Shown in pieces: positions 42,476 to 50,394 of a stretch of DNA of 64,000 bases. The notes beneath the pieces are model-generated. The model did not search any database and was not told where the DNA came from. It saw only the letters and a program-made list of their open reading frames with translations. The stretch comes from Verrucomicrobiaceae bacterium (lineage in GTDB: Bacteria > Verrucomicrobiota > Verrucomicrobiia > Verrucomicrobiales > Verrucomicrobiaceae). The stretch is from assembly GCA_947466075.1 (NCBI GenBank), contig CANIBP010000016.1, forward strand, positions 29,349 to 93,348, in the 5' to 3' direction. Made by a program: the position numbers and the translations under genes. Each line of letters starts with the position of its first letter. The first letter of the stretch is position 1.

Positions 42476-44239
42476 ATGGACACTTCTTCCCCATCACCCG
42501 ACCCGTTTCACGGCCTGAACCCGGTATCCCTCATGGCCGCAGCTGCTATGCCTACTGACGGCGGCGCGGACACCATTCCTCTCGAAGCACGTGATCTTCC
42601 TTCGCTGGAGGAAATCACCGCTGCGTTTCCCGATCTCGAAATTCTCGGCGAGATCGGTCAGGGTGGGATGAGCGTCGTCTATCGTGCCCGGCAGCCGAAA
42701 CTCGACCGTCTCATCGCGCTGAAGATCCTGCCAAAGGCCCTCGCCGCCACGCCCGGCTTTGCCGAGCGCTTCACGCGTGAAGGCCGTGTGCTCGCACGTC
42801 TCAGCCATCCGAACATCGTCGCCGTGCATGACTTTGGTGAGAGCGGTGGCTTCTGTTTCCTCATCATGGAATACGTGGACGGCGTGAATCTCCGCCAGGC
42901 TATGCGCGCAGGCCGATTCACGCCGGAGCAGGCGCTGAAGATCATTCCAGCCATCTGCGAGGCACTTCAATTCGCGCACACGCAGGGCGTTTTGCATCGC
43001 GATATCAAACCGGAGAACATCCTGCTCGATTCGAAAGGCCGTGTGAAGATCGCTGACTTCGGCATCGCCAAAATCATCAGCGAGGACAGTGCGGATGCCA
43101 TGCTGCTGACGCAAAGCGGCGCCAAACTCGGCACCGCGCCCTACATGGCTCCGGAACAGATCGAGCAACCTTCCACGGTGGATCATCGTGCGGACATTTA
43201 TAGCCTCGGCGTGGTGTTTTATGAGATGCTGACTGGTGAGCTGCCGCTGGGACGCTTTGCAGCGCCTTCGGAGCGATCCACCTGCAATGGCAACGTCGAT
43301 GAAGTGGTCTTCCGCGCTCTTGAAAAGGAACGTGGCCGCCGCCAGCAGAGCGCCGGGGAAATGAAGACACAGATCGAAGAAGCCGCCTCGGTGCCGCGCT
43401 CCAAACTCGGACGTGCATCAGGAGTTCCGATGCGCCTAATAAAGCTGGGCGGCGCTACAGCTGGTGCCATCTTCGTCTGTGCGAACGTCTTCCTGCTACG
43501 CAATTATTTCCAGGTGCTACAGCAAGATTCGTTGAATTCAGCCCTGTCCGTTTTGCTGCTGAACGTCGGAGGATTTTCGCTAATCCTGAACCTAGCCCTG
43601 TGGCTACGACTTGTGCCGATCAATCGCATCTACGGAGTGCAGTCACCCGCCACGCTCACTTCTTCAACGCGTTGGTATGAAGTGAATGCTCACTTCGGTA
43701 AACATGCGTTCTGGTGGTCGCTTGCTGTAATCTCTGCGGGCATCGCAGGTTTCTATCAATTGCCACGCCACCAGGATGCCTTTCCTTGGGCGGCTATCAC
43801 GCTCTCGCTCGTTGCCTTCGCAGCATCGGTAATCTCCACGCTCTGGTGGATGCGCCAGCATCCGGTGGGCGCTCCGCCGCAAAAGAAGAACCGGCTGGCT
43901 TCCTGGAGCGGTCAAGTCGTCGTGGCCGTTGTCATCGCGATGTTCATCAAAAGCTTCATCGCTGGAGCTTATCGCATTCCGCAAGGAAGCGAACCCGGCG
44001 TTGCCAAGAACAGCCAGTGGATCGCTTCACATCTCGACACCGGATTCTCCGCTGGCGACCTGATCATCTTCGAGCACGAAAGCGGGAACTACTGGATCGC
44101 GAGAGTGGTGGCGCGTGAACCCAAAGGCCTGCGCCTGAAGCGCGGCGGCAGTCCTGATGAATTCTTCATGCCGTGGGACAAGATTGTGGGAAAGATGCTC
44201 TTCTCGCACTTCACGCCGGATGCGGTTCTCAAGCCATGA
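42476..44239 (+). CDS. Ser/Thr protein kinase fused to SdpI-like and degenerate S26 signal-peptidase-like segments
   Basis: A 587-residue protein from the ATG at 42476 (GGAG about 10 nt upstream). Residues 50-305 are a PknB-type kinase: GQGGMSVVY, K83 in ALKIL, HRDIKPENILL with D176, DFG at 194-196, APYMAPEQ. A TM helix follows at 322-342. Residues 355-460 resemble SdpI, with helices around PINRIYGVQSPATL and FGKHAFWW. After a last helix (479-499) comes AYRIPQGSEPG and GDLIIF, like the start of signal peptidase I. The usual Met after the Ser (S505) is Glu, and the family's catalytic Lys position (ARVVAREP) is Ala, so peptidase activity is probably lost. The coupled downstream ECF gene suggests the kinase controls that sigma factor. 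Confidence 0.85.
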   Translation: MDTSSPSPDPFHGLNPVSLMAAAAMPTDGGADTIPLEARDLPSLEEITAAFPDLEILGEIGQGGMSVVYRARQPKLDRLIALKILPKALAATPGFAERFTREGRVLARLSHPNIVAVHDFGESGGFCFLIMEYVDGVNLRQAMRAGRFTPEQALKIIPAICEALQFAHTQGVLHRDIKPENILLDSKGRVKIADFGIAKIISEDSADAMLLTQSGAKLGTAPYMAPEQIEQPSTVDHRADIYSLGVVFYEMLTGELPLGRFAAPSERSTCNGNVDEVVFRALEKERGRRQQSAGEMKTQIEEAASVPRSKLGRASGVPMRLIKLGGATAGAIFVCANVFLLRNYFQVLQQDSLNSALSVLLLNVGGFSLILNLALWLRLVPINRIYGVQSPATLTSSTRWYEVNAHFGKHAFWWSLAVISAGIAGFYQLPRHQDAFPWAAITLSLVAFAASVISTLWWMRQHPVGAPPQKKNRLASWSGQVVVAVVIAMFIKSFIAGAYRIPQGSEPGVAKNSQWIASHLDTGFSAGDLIIFEHESGNYWIARVVAREPKGLRLKRGGSPDEFFMPWDKIVGKMLFSHFTPDAVLKP

Positions 44240-44949
44240 CCCTTGGTTTTCATGACACCCGCTGGACACTCGTTTCACGCTCGCGTGGCAGCGATGAGCA
44301 GGCGCGTTCAGCACTCAGTGAATTATGTGAGGCTTACTATGCGCCGGTGGTGGCCTTTCTGCGGCACGATGGTCGTGAGGAGGACGTAGCGCGTGAACTG
44401 GCACATGACTTTTTCGCCAAACTGCTCGCCGGTGGAGCCATTGAGGGTGCCGATCCGCTGCGTGGAAGATTTCGCAGTTACTTGCTCGCGGCGCTGAAGC
44501 ATTTCGCGGCGGATCAGCGGGATCGTGCGCATGCGGCAAAGCGAGGTGGCGGACAAATTCATGCAGTCATCGAAGCAGAGTCCGATACGACTGGCGCAGG
44601 GCTGCAAATCGCTGATGCGAGTGTGGAAGCACCCGATGCAGCCTTTGATCGCCAATGGGCACTGACCTTGCTTGCGCGTGCGTTGGCCACTTTGGAGGCC
44701 GAAATGCGCGACAGCGGCAAGTCAGCCTACTTTGATGCCTTGAAGCCCTGGTTGACCACCGAAGCGGATGCGATCCCGCAAGCCGAAGCCGCTGAGAAAC
44801 TCAGTATGAACGTTGAGTCCGTCAAAGTAGCCATTCACCGCCTGCGGAAACGTTTCCGCGATGCGGTGAAGGCGGAGATCGCTCAAACGGTGAGCGATTC
44901 CACCACTGTGCGTGAGGAACTCGATGCGCTGATGATGGCGCTGCGTTAA
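44236..44949 (+). CDS. ECF sigma factor coupled to the kinase gene
   Basis: A 237-residue sigma-70 family factor. Region 2 is EDVARELAHDFFAKLL with RGRFRSYLLAALKHFAADQRD; region 4 is LSMNVESVKVAIHRLRKRFR. The opening FHDTRWTLV is typical of a planctomycete/verrucomicrobial ECF branch. Its ATG overlaps the kinase stop by 4 bp (ATGA), so the two are translationally coupled; kinase-linked ECF groups are known in which phosphorylation, rather than an anti-sigma factor, controls the sigma factor. No anti-sigma gene is adjacent. It converges with aspS with a 4-bp overlap of the ends. Confidence 0.9.
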   Translation: MTLGFHDTRWTLVSRSRGSDEQARSALSELCEAYYAPVVAFLRHDGREEDVARELAHDFFAKLLAGGAIEGADPLRGRFRSYLLAALKHFAADQRDRAHAAKRGGGQIHAVIEAESDTTGAGLQIADASVEAPDAAFDRQWALTLLARALATLEAEMRDSGKSAYFDALKPWLTTEADAIPQAEAAEKLSMNVESVKVAIHRLRKRFRDAVKAEIAQTVSDSTTVREELDALMMALR

Positions 44950-46781
44950 GCGGTCGCGGCAGGAACTGGAGCCTCGGGCTTTTTCTCCTTCCAGGTGCTC
45001 TGGATGTAAATCTCGCGCAGTGTCTTGAAGTCGATGGCGGTGGGGCTGTCGGTCATCAAATCGCTGCCTTTGTTGTTCTTGGGGAAGGCGATGACTTCGC
45101 GGATGCTGTCTTCACCGCAGGCGAGCATGGCGACGCGGTCGAGACCGAGAGCGAGACCGCCGTGAGGTGGGGCACCGAAACGGAAGGCGTCAAGGAGATG
45201 GCCGAATTTGATGGCCTGCTCCTCTTCATTCACGCCGAGAACGCTGAACATCTTGGCCTGCAGATCCTTCTCGTGAATTCGGATGGAGCCGCCGCCGAGT
45301 TCGTAGCCGTTGAGGACCACGTCGTAGGCTTCGGCGCGCACTTTGCCGTATTCACCGGCATCGAGCAGCGGCACGTCTTCGGCTTTTGGGCGTGTGAAAG
45401 GATGATGCACGGCCACCCAGCTTTGGGATTCGGCATCGTGAGCCAGCAGCGGGAAATCGACGACCCAGAGGAAGTTGAAGGCGGTGCTGTCTTTGGTGAG
45501 TTCGGTCATGTTCGCGATCTCGACGCGCACGCGGCCAAGGATGTCACAAGCTTCCTGCCAGGTGCCGGCGTAGAAGAAGACGATGTCGTTCTCCTCGACC
45601 TTGAGCTTGGCGATGAGCGCCTGCTGCTCTTCAGGCGTGAAGAATTTCCACAGCGGTGACTTGTATTCGAGCACGCCGTTCGCATCGCGCTCCACCTTGA
45701 TGAAGGCGAGTTGCTTCACTTTCATGCCCGCCTGCGTGGCGATCTCGTTCAGACGGATCATCTGGCCGGTGGTGATGCCTGCGAAGCCTTTCACGTTGAT
45801 GGCACGCACGACGCCGCCATTTTCAATGGTGCTGCGGAAGATTTTGAAGCCGCTGTTGGCGAAGACATCGGCCATATCGACGATCTCGTTGCCGTAGCGT
45901 GTGTCGGGCTTGTCGCTGCCGTAACGGTCCATAGCCTCTTGATAGGTCATGCGCGGGAAGGGCAGCGGGATGTCGCGTCCGGTGCCTGCTTTGAACATGC
46001 TGACGAGCAAGCCTTCGACGAGCGTCAGGATGTCGTCACGCTCAATGAAACTGGCCTCGATGTCGATCTGGGTGAATTCAGGCTGGCGATCGGCACGAAG
46101 GTCTTCATCGCGGAAACAACGAGCGATCTGGAAGTAGCGCTCCAGACCAGCGACCATGAGCAATTGCTTGTACTGCTGCGGGGCCTGCGGCAGCGCGTAA
46201 AATTTGCCGGGGTTCAAACGAGCGGGCACGAGGAAGTCGCGGGCACCTTCCGGCGTCGGATTGCTCAAGATCGGTGTTTCCACTTCCACGAAGCCGGTGC
46301 CATCGAGATAATTGCGGGCAGCGTTGGTGATCTTGTGACGCGTGCGGATGTTTTTGTTCATGCGCTCACGGCGCAGGTCGAGGTAGCGGTATTTCATCCG
46401 CAGGTCCTCATTCGAAAGCTCACGGTCGAGATGGAAGGGCAAGACGTCAGCCTTATTGAGCACTTTGCACTCGGTGGCAACGATTTCGACGTCGCCTGTT
46501 GGCAGTTTGGCGTTTTCCGTGCCTTTCAGGCGCTCAGAAACTTTGCCGGTGATCTGCAAAACGTCCTCATCGCGCAGAGTGTGGCTCTGCGCAGCCAGTT
46601 CAGCATTCTCCTCGGGACGAAATACGACCTGGGTTAGGCCTTCGCGGTCACGCAAATCGATGAAGATGACGCCACCGTGGTCACGCGCCGAATTCACCCA
46701 GCCACAGAGTGTGACGGTCTGGCCGATGTGCTCTGTGCGGACGGCGTTGCAGTGAAGGGTGCGGAAGGCGTTGGGGATCAT
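44946..46781 (-). CDS. aspS: Aspartyl-tRNA synthetase
   Basis: A 611-residue class II synthetase from the ATG at 46781; the frame is open to 46886 but the family start matches FRTLHCNAV after MIPNA. The OB anticodon domain is GQTVTLCGWVNSARDHGGVIF, motif 2 is FRDEDLRADRQPEFTQID, the bacterial GAD insertion lies around residues 290-420, and motif 3 is GLALGLDRVAML. Length is usual for the bacterial type. It charges tRNA-Asp (or tRNA-Asn too in a non-discriminating form; no gatCAB in the window to judge). Ends overlap the sigma gene by 4 bp. Confidence 0.97.
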   Translation of the reverse strand: MIPNAFRTLHCNAVRTEHIGQTVTLCGWVNSARDHGGVIFIDLRDREGLTQVVFRPEENAELAAQSHTLRDEDVLQITGKVSERLKGTENAKLPTGDVEIVATECKVLNKADVLPFHLDRELSNEDLRMKYRYLDLRRERMNKNIRTRHKITNAARNYLDGTGFVEVETPILSNPTPEGARDFLVPARLNPGKFYALPQAPQQYKQLLMVAGLERYFQIARCFRDEDLRADRQPEFTQIDIEASFIERDDILTLVEGLLVSMFKAGTGRDIPLPFPRMTYQEAMDRYGSDKPDTRYGNEIVDMADVFANSGFKIFRSTIENGGVVRAINVKGFAGITTGQMIRLNEIATQAGMKVKQLAFIKVERDANGVLEYKSPLWKFFTPEEQQALIAKLKVEENDIVFFYAGTWQEACDILGRVRVEIANMTELTKDSTAFNFLWVVDFPLLAHDAESQSWVAVHHPFTRPKAEDVPLLDAGEYGKVRAEAYDVVLNGYELGGGSIRIHEKDLQAKMFSVLGVNEEEQAIKFGHLLDAFRFGAPPHGGLALGLDRVAMLACGEDSIREVIAFPKNNKGSDLMTDSPTAIDFKTLREIYIQSTWKEKKPEAPVPAATA

Positions 46782-46925
46782 GGCGGAAAAAGGGCGCGTA
46801 GAGTCGGCGGATTCGTCCGCCGCGCAAGGGGTAAGGCTGTCGTCATGTTCTGCAGTCAGCGAAGTCATTCCGGGAATATTCGGCACTCATCTGCTTCTCA
46901 AAATGAGGTGCGAAGCTGCGTCCAT

Positions 46926-47052
46926 AGTGAAGTTGCATAACTTCGACAAAATGGGGTGAACACCCCATAAAGTTAGACAAAATGAAAACAAATCTTTGAC
47001 GGTGCTTGTTTTTGTCGCAATATCACCCTACAACCACCCCAAAACTGAAATC
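46926..47052 (+). promoter_or_regulatory. Palindrome-rich promoter region upstream of the ECF sigma gene
   Basis: Three elements in 100 bp: inverted repeat GAAGTT/AACTTC (46929-46944), inverted repeat ATGGGGTG/CACCCCAT with a 2-nt gap (46951-46968), and a candidate sigma-70 promoter TTGACG (46996-47001) with CAATAT (47018-47023) at 16-bp spacing. The word GACAAAATG occurs twice. The palindromes are candidate operators. Confidence 0.55.
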
Positions 47053-47649
47053 ATGACTGCGATCGAAAACACCCCTGTAGTAGATCCCAATATCGAAGAA
47101 GACATCCGCCTCCTGAAGCGCATCGCCGAGCGCGACGCGGCCAGCTTTCAGGCCTTCTACAAGAAATACAGCGGCCTCATTTTCGCCACCATCTCGAACG
47201 TCCTCAACGATCATCACGACACCGAGGACGTAATGCAGGAGGTGCTGGTTCAAGTTTGGAACAAGGCCCACCTTTATGAGCCGCGCAAAGGCAAGCCACT
47301 TACCTGGCTAACCACGCTGTCCCGCAATCGCGCCATTGATCGCATCCGCTCCAAACAGCGTCGCTCCCGACTTAATGATGACTTTGAGACCGAGAACAAG
47401 AAAGATCAGTTCGAGTTCGAACCTTCCGGCCACGAGAACCTCGAGTTCAAAGAGCGCGACGGCATCCTGCATCAGGCCGTCTCCCGCCTCACCCCCGACC
47501 AGCGCGAAGCCATCGAACTCACTTACTTCAGCGGCCTTACTCAAGCTGAGGTGGCTGAACGTCTGCATGAGCCACTTGGCACGATCAAAGCTCGTATTCG
47601 TCGTGGCGTGAACCGCCTCGAAACGCTGGTGAAGCCGCGTCTCGCCTGA
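47053..47649 (+). CDS. ECF-type RNA polymerase sigma factor
   Basis: A 198-residue ECF sigma factor from the ATG at 47053. Region 2 reads FYKKYSGLIFATISNVLNDH then DTEDVMQEVLVQVWNKA with PLTWLTTLSRNRAIDRIRS; region 4 reads LTPDQREAIELTYFSGLTQA with GTIKARIRRGVNRL. It resembles the SigK/RpoE-like group. No anti-sigma gene follows, the usual partner of this group being absent here: the next gene is the convergent dtd. A strong terminator follows 25 bp after the stop. Confidence 0.92.
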   Translation: MTAIENTPVVDPNIEEDIRLLKRIAERDAASFQAFYKKYSGLIFATISNVLNDHHDTEDVMQEVLVQVWNKAHLYEPRKGKPLTWLTTLSRNRAIDRIRSKQRRSRLNDDFETENKKDQFEFEPSGHENLEFKERDGILHQAVSRLTPDQREAIELTYFSGLTQAEVAERLHEPLGTIKARIRRGVNRLETLVKPRLA

Positions 47650-47674
47650 TTTTTTAACCCCAGAACCTACGGAG

Positions 47675-47704
47675 GGGCGGACTACGGTCCGCCCTTCTTT
47701 TTTT
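47675..47704 (+). terminator. Rho-independent terminator of the ECF sigma gene
   Basis: Perfect 8-bp stem GGGCGGAC/GTCCGCCC (47675-47682 and 47687-47694), 4-nt loop, then TTCTTTTTTT. It touches the stop of the convergent dtd gene. Confidence 0.9.
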
Positions 47705-48155
47705 ACTCGCGTGCCCGCGAGTCGATGCAGATCGTCACCGGGCCATCGTTGATGAGTGCCACCTCCATGTCGGCACCGAAGATGCCGCGCTGTACCTTTT
47801 TACCCATCTCGGTCTCCAGCATCGTCAAAAACTGCTCATAGAGCGGAATCGCGATCTCTGGACGTGCGGCGCGGATGAAGCTGGGCCGGTTGCCTTTCTT
47901 CGTGCTCGCATGCAGCGTGAACTGGCTCACCACGAGTAGGTCGCCGCCGATGTCCTTCACAGAGAGGTTCATTTTTCCCTCCGCATCGCTGAAGATGCGC
48001 ATCTGTGCGACCTTCTGCGTCAGCCACGCAGCATCATCCACCGTGTCCTCATGCTCGATACCAACGAGAATGAGCAAACCTGTGCCGATCTGCCCGGTGA
48101 TCTGACCATCAATAGTGACGGCGGCTTCGGAGACGCGTTGGATGACGAGGCGCAT
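47703..48155 (-). CDS. dtd: D-aminoacyl-tRNA deacylase
   Basis: A 150-residue Dtd protein beginning [17 protein letters not shown]. Motifs are [33 protein letters not shown] (the SQFTL active-site motif), and [15 protein letters not shown], an NDGPVT variant of the family's NxGPxT. It hydrolyses D-amino acids or glycine wrongly attached to tRNAs. It follows the amidohydrolase gene by 4 bp in a deoA-amidohydrolase-dtd operon. Confidence 0.95.
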   Translation of the reverse strand: MRLVIQRVSEAAVTIDGQITGQIGTGLLILVGIEHEDTVDDAAWLTQKVAQMRIFSDAEGKMNLSVKDIGGDLLVVSQFTLHASTKKGNRPSFIRAARPEIAIPLYEQFLTMLETEMGKKVQRGIFGADMEVALINDGPVTICIDSRARE

Positions 48156-48159
48156 GCGT

Positions 48160-49080
48160 TTACTTGCGTTCGATCCAGCGATACGCGGCCAGCGAGTTCT
48201 TCCAGAAGTATTTCTCGCAGGCTTCGGTGCCTCTGGAGCGGAAATACTCGTCAACGATCTTGAACACGACATCATATGGAGCGCCTTTGTCAGACACCGG
48301 CCAGTTGCTGCCGTAGATGAGGCGGTCGGGGCCGAAGGTTTCCCAAAAATGGTCAAGTATGGGCAGGTAGTAGGCCGTTTCGCGTGGAGCTTGGCCGGGT
48401 TCGCATTTCACCTGCTCGACGAGCGCCGAGACTTTCATGAAGACGTTCGGTTGTTTAGCGATGGCGCGGATGTTGTCCTTCCACTCGGGTTTCAACGCCT
48501 GCGGATCGCCGGAAGCACCGAGGTGATTGATGAGGATGCGGAGATCGGGAATATCGGCCGCGAGTTTCGCGGCGTGTGGCAGGTAGCTGGGTGCGCCATT
48601 CAAATCGAGTTCGAGGCCATGTTCAGCGAGGAGCTTGGCTCCGGCGATCACGGAGTCGTGTTTTGCTTCGTCGGTCAAGAAAGCGCCGCTCCACCGAATG
48701 CCTCGGAAGATCGAATTCGCGGCGAAGCGCTTCAAGTTCGCGGCGAATTCGGCTCCCGGATCGAGATGACCGACAAAACCAACGATGGACTTCTCCTTCG
48801 CCGCGAGATCGAGAATCCACTGGTTGTCTTCCACGAGCGGACTGGCCTCGACGATGACCGTTTCCTTTACGCCATGCGGTGCGGCGACGGCAAGCCAGTC
48901 GGCAGGCAGTACGGTGCGATAAAGTTTGGAGCCTTTGCCGGGCCACGGAACGCCGCCGGGACGCGAGGGATCATAGAAATGCGTGTGCGTGTCGATGATG
49001 CGTGTCGCAGGTGGTGCGGCTTGCACGATTTCGGGAAGCAAAGCGGCGGCGGTGGTCTGGAGGAAGCGGCGGCGGTTCAT
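48160..49080 (-). CDS. Exported amidohydrolase (amidohydrolase_2 type)
   Basis: A 306-residue TIM barrel from the ATG at 49080. The N-terminus [20 protein letters not shown] is Tat-like. The barrel has [11 protein letters not shown] (metal His pair), [25 protein letters not shown] and [11 protein letters not shown], as in the 2-pyrone-4,6-dicarboxylate lactonase-like amidohydrolases (e.g. lactonases, sugar lactonase-like). It lies 12 bp after deoA and 4 bp before dtd. Substrate unknown; a lactone or sugar derivative is likely. Confidence 0.85.
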   Translation of the reverse strand: MNRRRFLQTTAAALLPEIVQAAPPATRIIDTHTHFYDPSRPGGVPWPGKGSKLYRTVLPADWLAVAAPHGVKETVIVEASPLVEDNQWILDLAAKEKSIVGFVGHLDPGAEFAANLKRFAANSIFRGIRWSGAFLTDEAKHDSVIAGAKLLAEHGLELDLNGAPSYLPHAAKLAADIPDLRILINHLGASGDPQALKPEWKDNIRAIAKQPNVFMKVSALVEQVKCEPGQAPRETAYYLPILDHFWETFGPDRLIYGSNWPVSDKGAPYDVVFKIVDEYFRSRGTEACEKYFWKNSLAAYRWIERK

Positions 49081-49092
49081 GGGAGACAAACG

Positions 49093-50325
49093 TCAAATGA
49101 TCTCGATGTGCTGCGGCAAAACGTCGAGTGCGATGGATAGTGCTTTCTTCGTGCGGGCGTGAACGCGTAGGAGCACATCTCCAGCACGCACCTGTGTGTC
49201 GGTCTTGGCGATTTGATCGCAGCCAACAGCGAAATCGACGGGATCGGCGGCCTTGGAACGACCGGCACCGAGTTCGAGGACGACGTGGCCGATACCACCG
49301 GCGTCCATGCGATTCAGCACGCCGCTGGCTGGCGATTTGAACTCGGCGATGAATGGAGCGCGATGCACCGAAGTGATTTTTTCGAGTGCTTCAACATTGC
49401 CGCCCTGCAAGGCGACCATCTGCTGGAATTTGCGCCACGCATCGCCGCGATGGAGCATTTGCTGAAGATCGGAACGAGGTGAAACAGCGACTGCAGAAGC
49501 AAGATCAAGCACGATGTCTTCAAGGTCTTGCGGGCCTTCACCTTTGAGGCAGCGCACGCATTCGGCGACTTCGAGCGCGTTGCCGGCGGATTCACCCGTG
49601 GGTTCGTTCATGGCGCTCAATCTCACACTGGAACGCACCCCGAGCGCGTTGCCGACGCGAACCATGCTTTGTGCGAGTTGATGCGCTTGCTCCTCGGTCT
49701 TCATGAAGGCGCCGCTGCCGTATTTCACGTCGAGCACGAGGCGGTTAAGGCCCTCGGCGAGTTTTTTGCTCATGATGCTCGCCGTGATGAGCGGGATGCT
49801 CGGCACGGTGCCGGTGACATCGCGCAGCGCGTAGAGTTTCTTGTCCGCCGGGCAGATGCCGCTGGTCTGGCCAACCATGACGCAGCCGACCTGGTCGATG
49901 ACATGGTGGATTTCGACTTCGTTGAGCTGCGTGCGGAAGCCGGGGATGCTTTCGAGCTTGTCGAGTGTGCCGCCAGTGATGCCGAGGCCGCGGCCGGAGA
50001 TCATCGGCACCCAGACGCCGTCGCAGGCGAGCAGCGGCGCGAGCACGAGCGAGGTTTTGTCGCCAATGCCGCCGGTGCTGTGCTTGTCCACGCGCATGGG
50101 ATCGTACGCGTTCCAAGCGAGCATGGTGCCGCTGTGGAGCATCGCGTCGGTGAGCGCGGCGGTTTCCTCCGGCGTCATGCCTTGGAAGAAGATGGCCATC
50201 GCCAGAGAGCTCATCTGATACTCCGGCATGTCCCCACGCGTGAAGGCAGCGATGACGGCGTGGATTTCCTCATCGCTGAGGACGCCACCGTCGCGCTTGC
50301 GCTCGATGAGGGTCGGGATGTGCAT
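49093..50325 (-). CDS. deoA: Thymidine/pyrimidine-nucleoside phosphorylase
   Basis: About 410 residues from the ATG at 50325 (MHIPTLIERKRDGGVLSDEE); an open extension upstream to 50754 is a shadow. Signature KHSTGGIGDKTSL with SGRGLGITGGTLDKLESIPG, KYGSGAFMK and the C-terminal domain with HRAPFIAEFKSPASGVLNRM. It splits thymidine or pyrimidine nucleosides with phosphate to give base and (deoxy)ribose-1-phosphate. It heads the transcript with the amidohydrolase and dtd genes. Confidence 0.95.
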   Translation of the reverse strand: MHIPTLIERKRDGGVLSDEEIHAVIAAFTRGDMPEYQMSSLAMAIFFQGMTPEETAALTDAMLHSGTMLAWNAYDPMRVDKHSTGGIGDKTSLVLAPLLACDGVWVPMISGRGLGITGGTLDKLESIPGFRTQLNEVEIHHVIDQVGCVMVGQTSGICPADKKLYALRDVTGTVPSIPLITASIMSKKLAEGLNRLVLDVKYGSGAFMKTEEQAHQLAQSMVRVGNALGVRSSVRLSAMNEPTGESAGNALEVAECVRCLKGEGPQDLEDIVLDLASAVAVSPRSDLQQMLHRGDAWRKFQQMVALQGGNVEALEKITSVHRAPFIAEFKSPASGVLNRMDAGGIGHVVLELGAGRSKAADPVDFAVGCDQIAKTDTQVRAGDVLLRVHARTKKALSIALDVLPQHIEII

Positions 50326-50394
50326 GGGGCAAGCTAGGTTCGGCCATGCATGTTTGGCAACAGTGAACCTGTATCCATCGTATGATGCTGGCTC

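Noticed and set aside
45711..46637. Plus-strand 308-codon ORF
   Set aside because: Antisense to aspS, no motif, and a sequence typical of the complementary frame.
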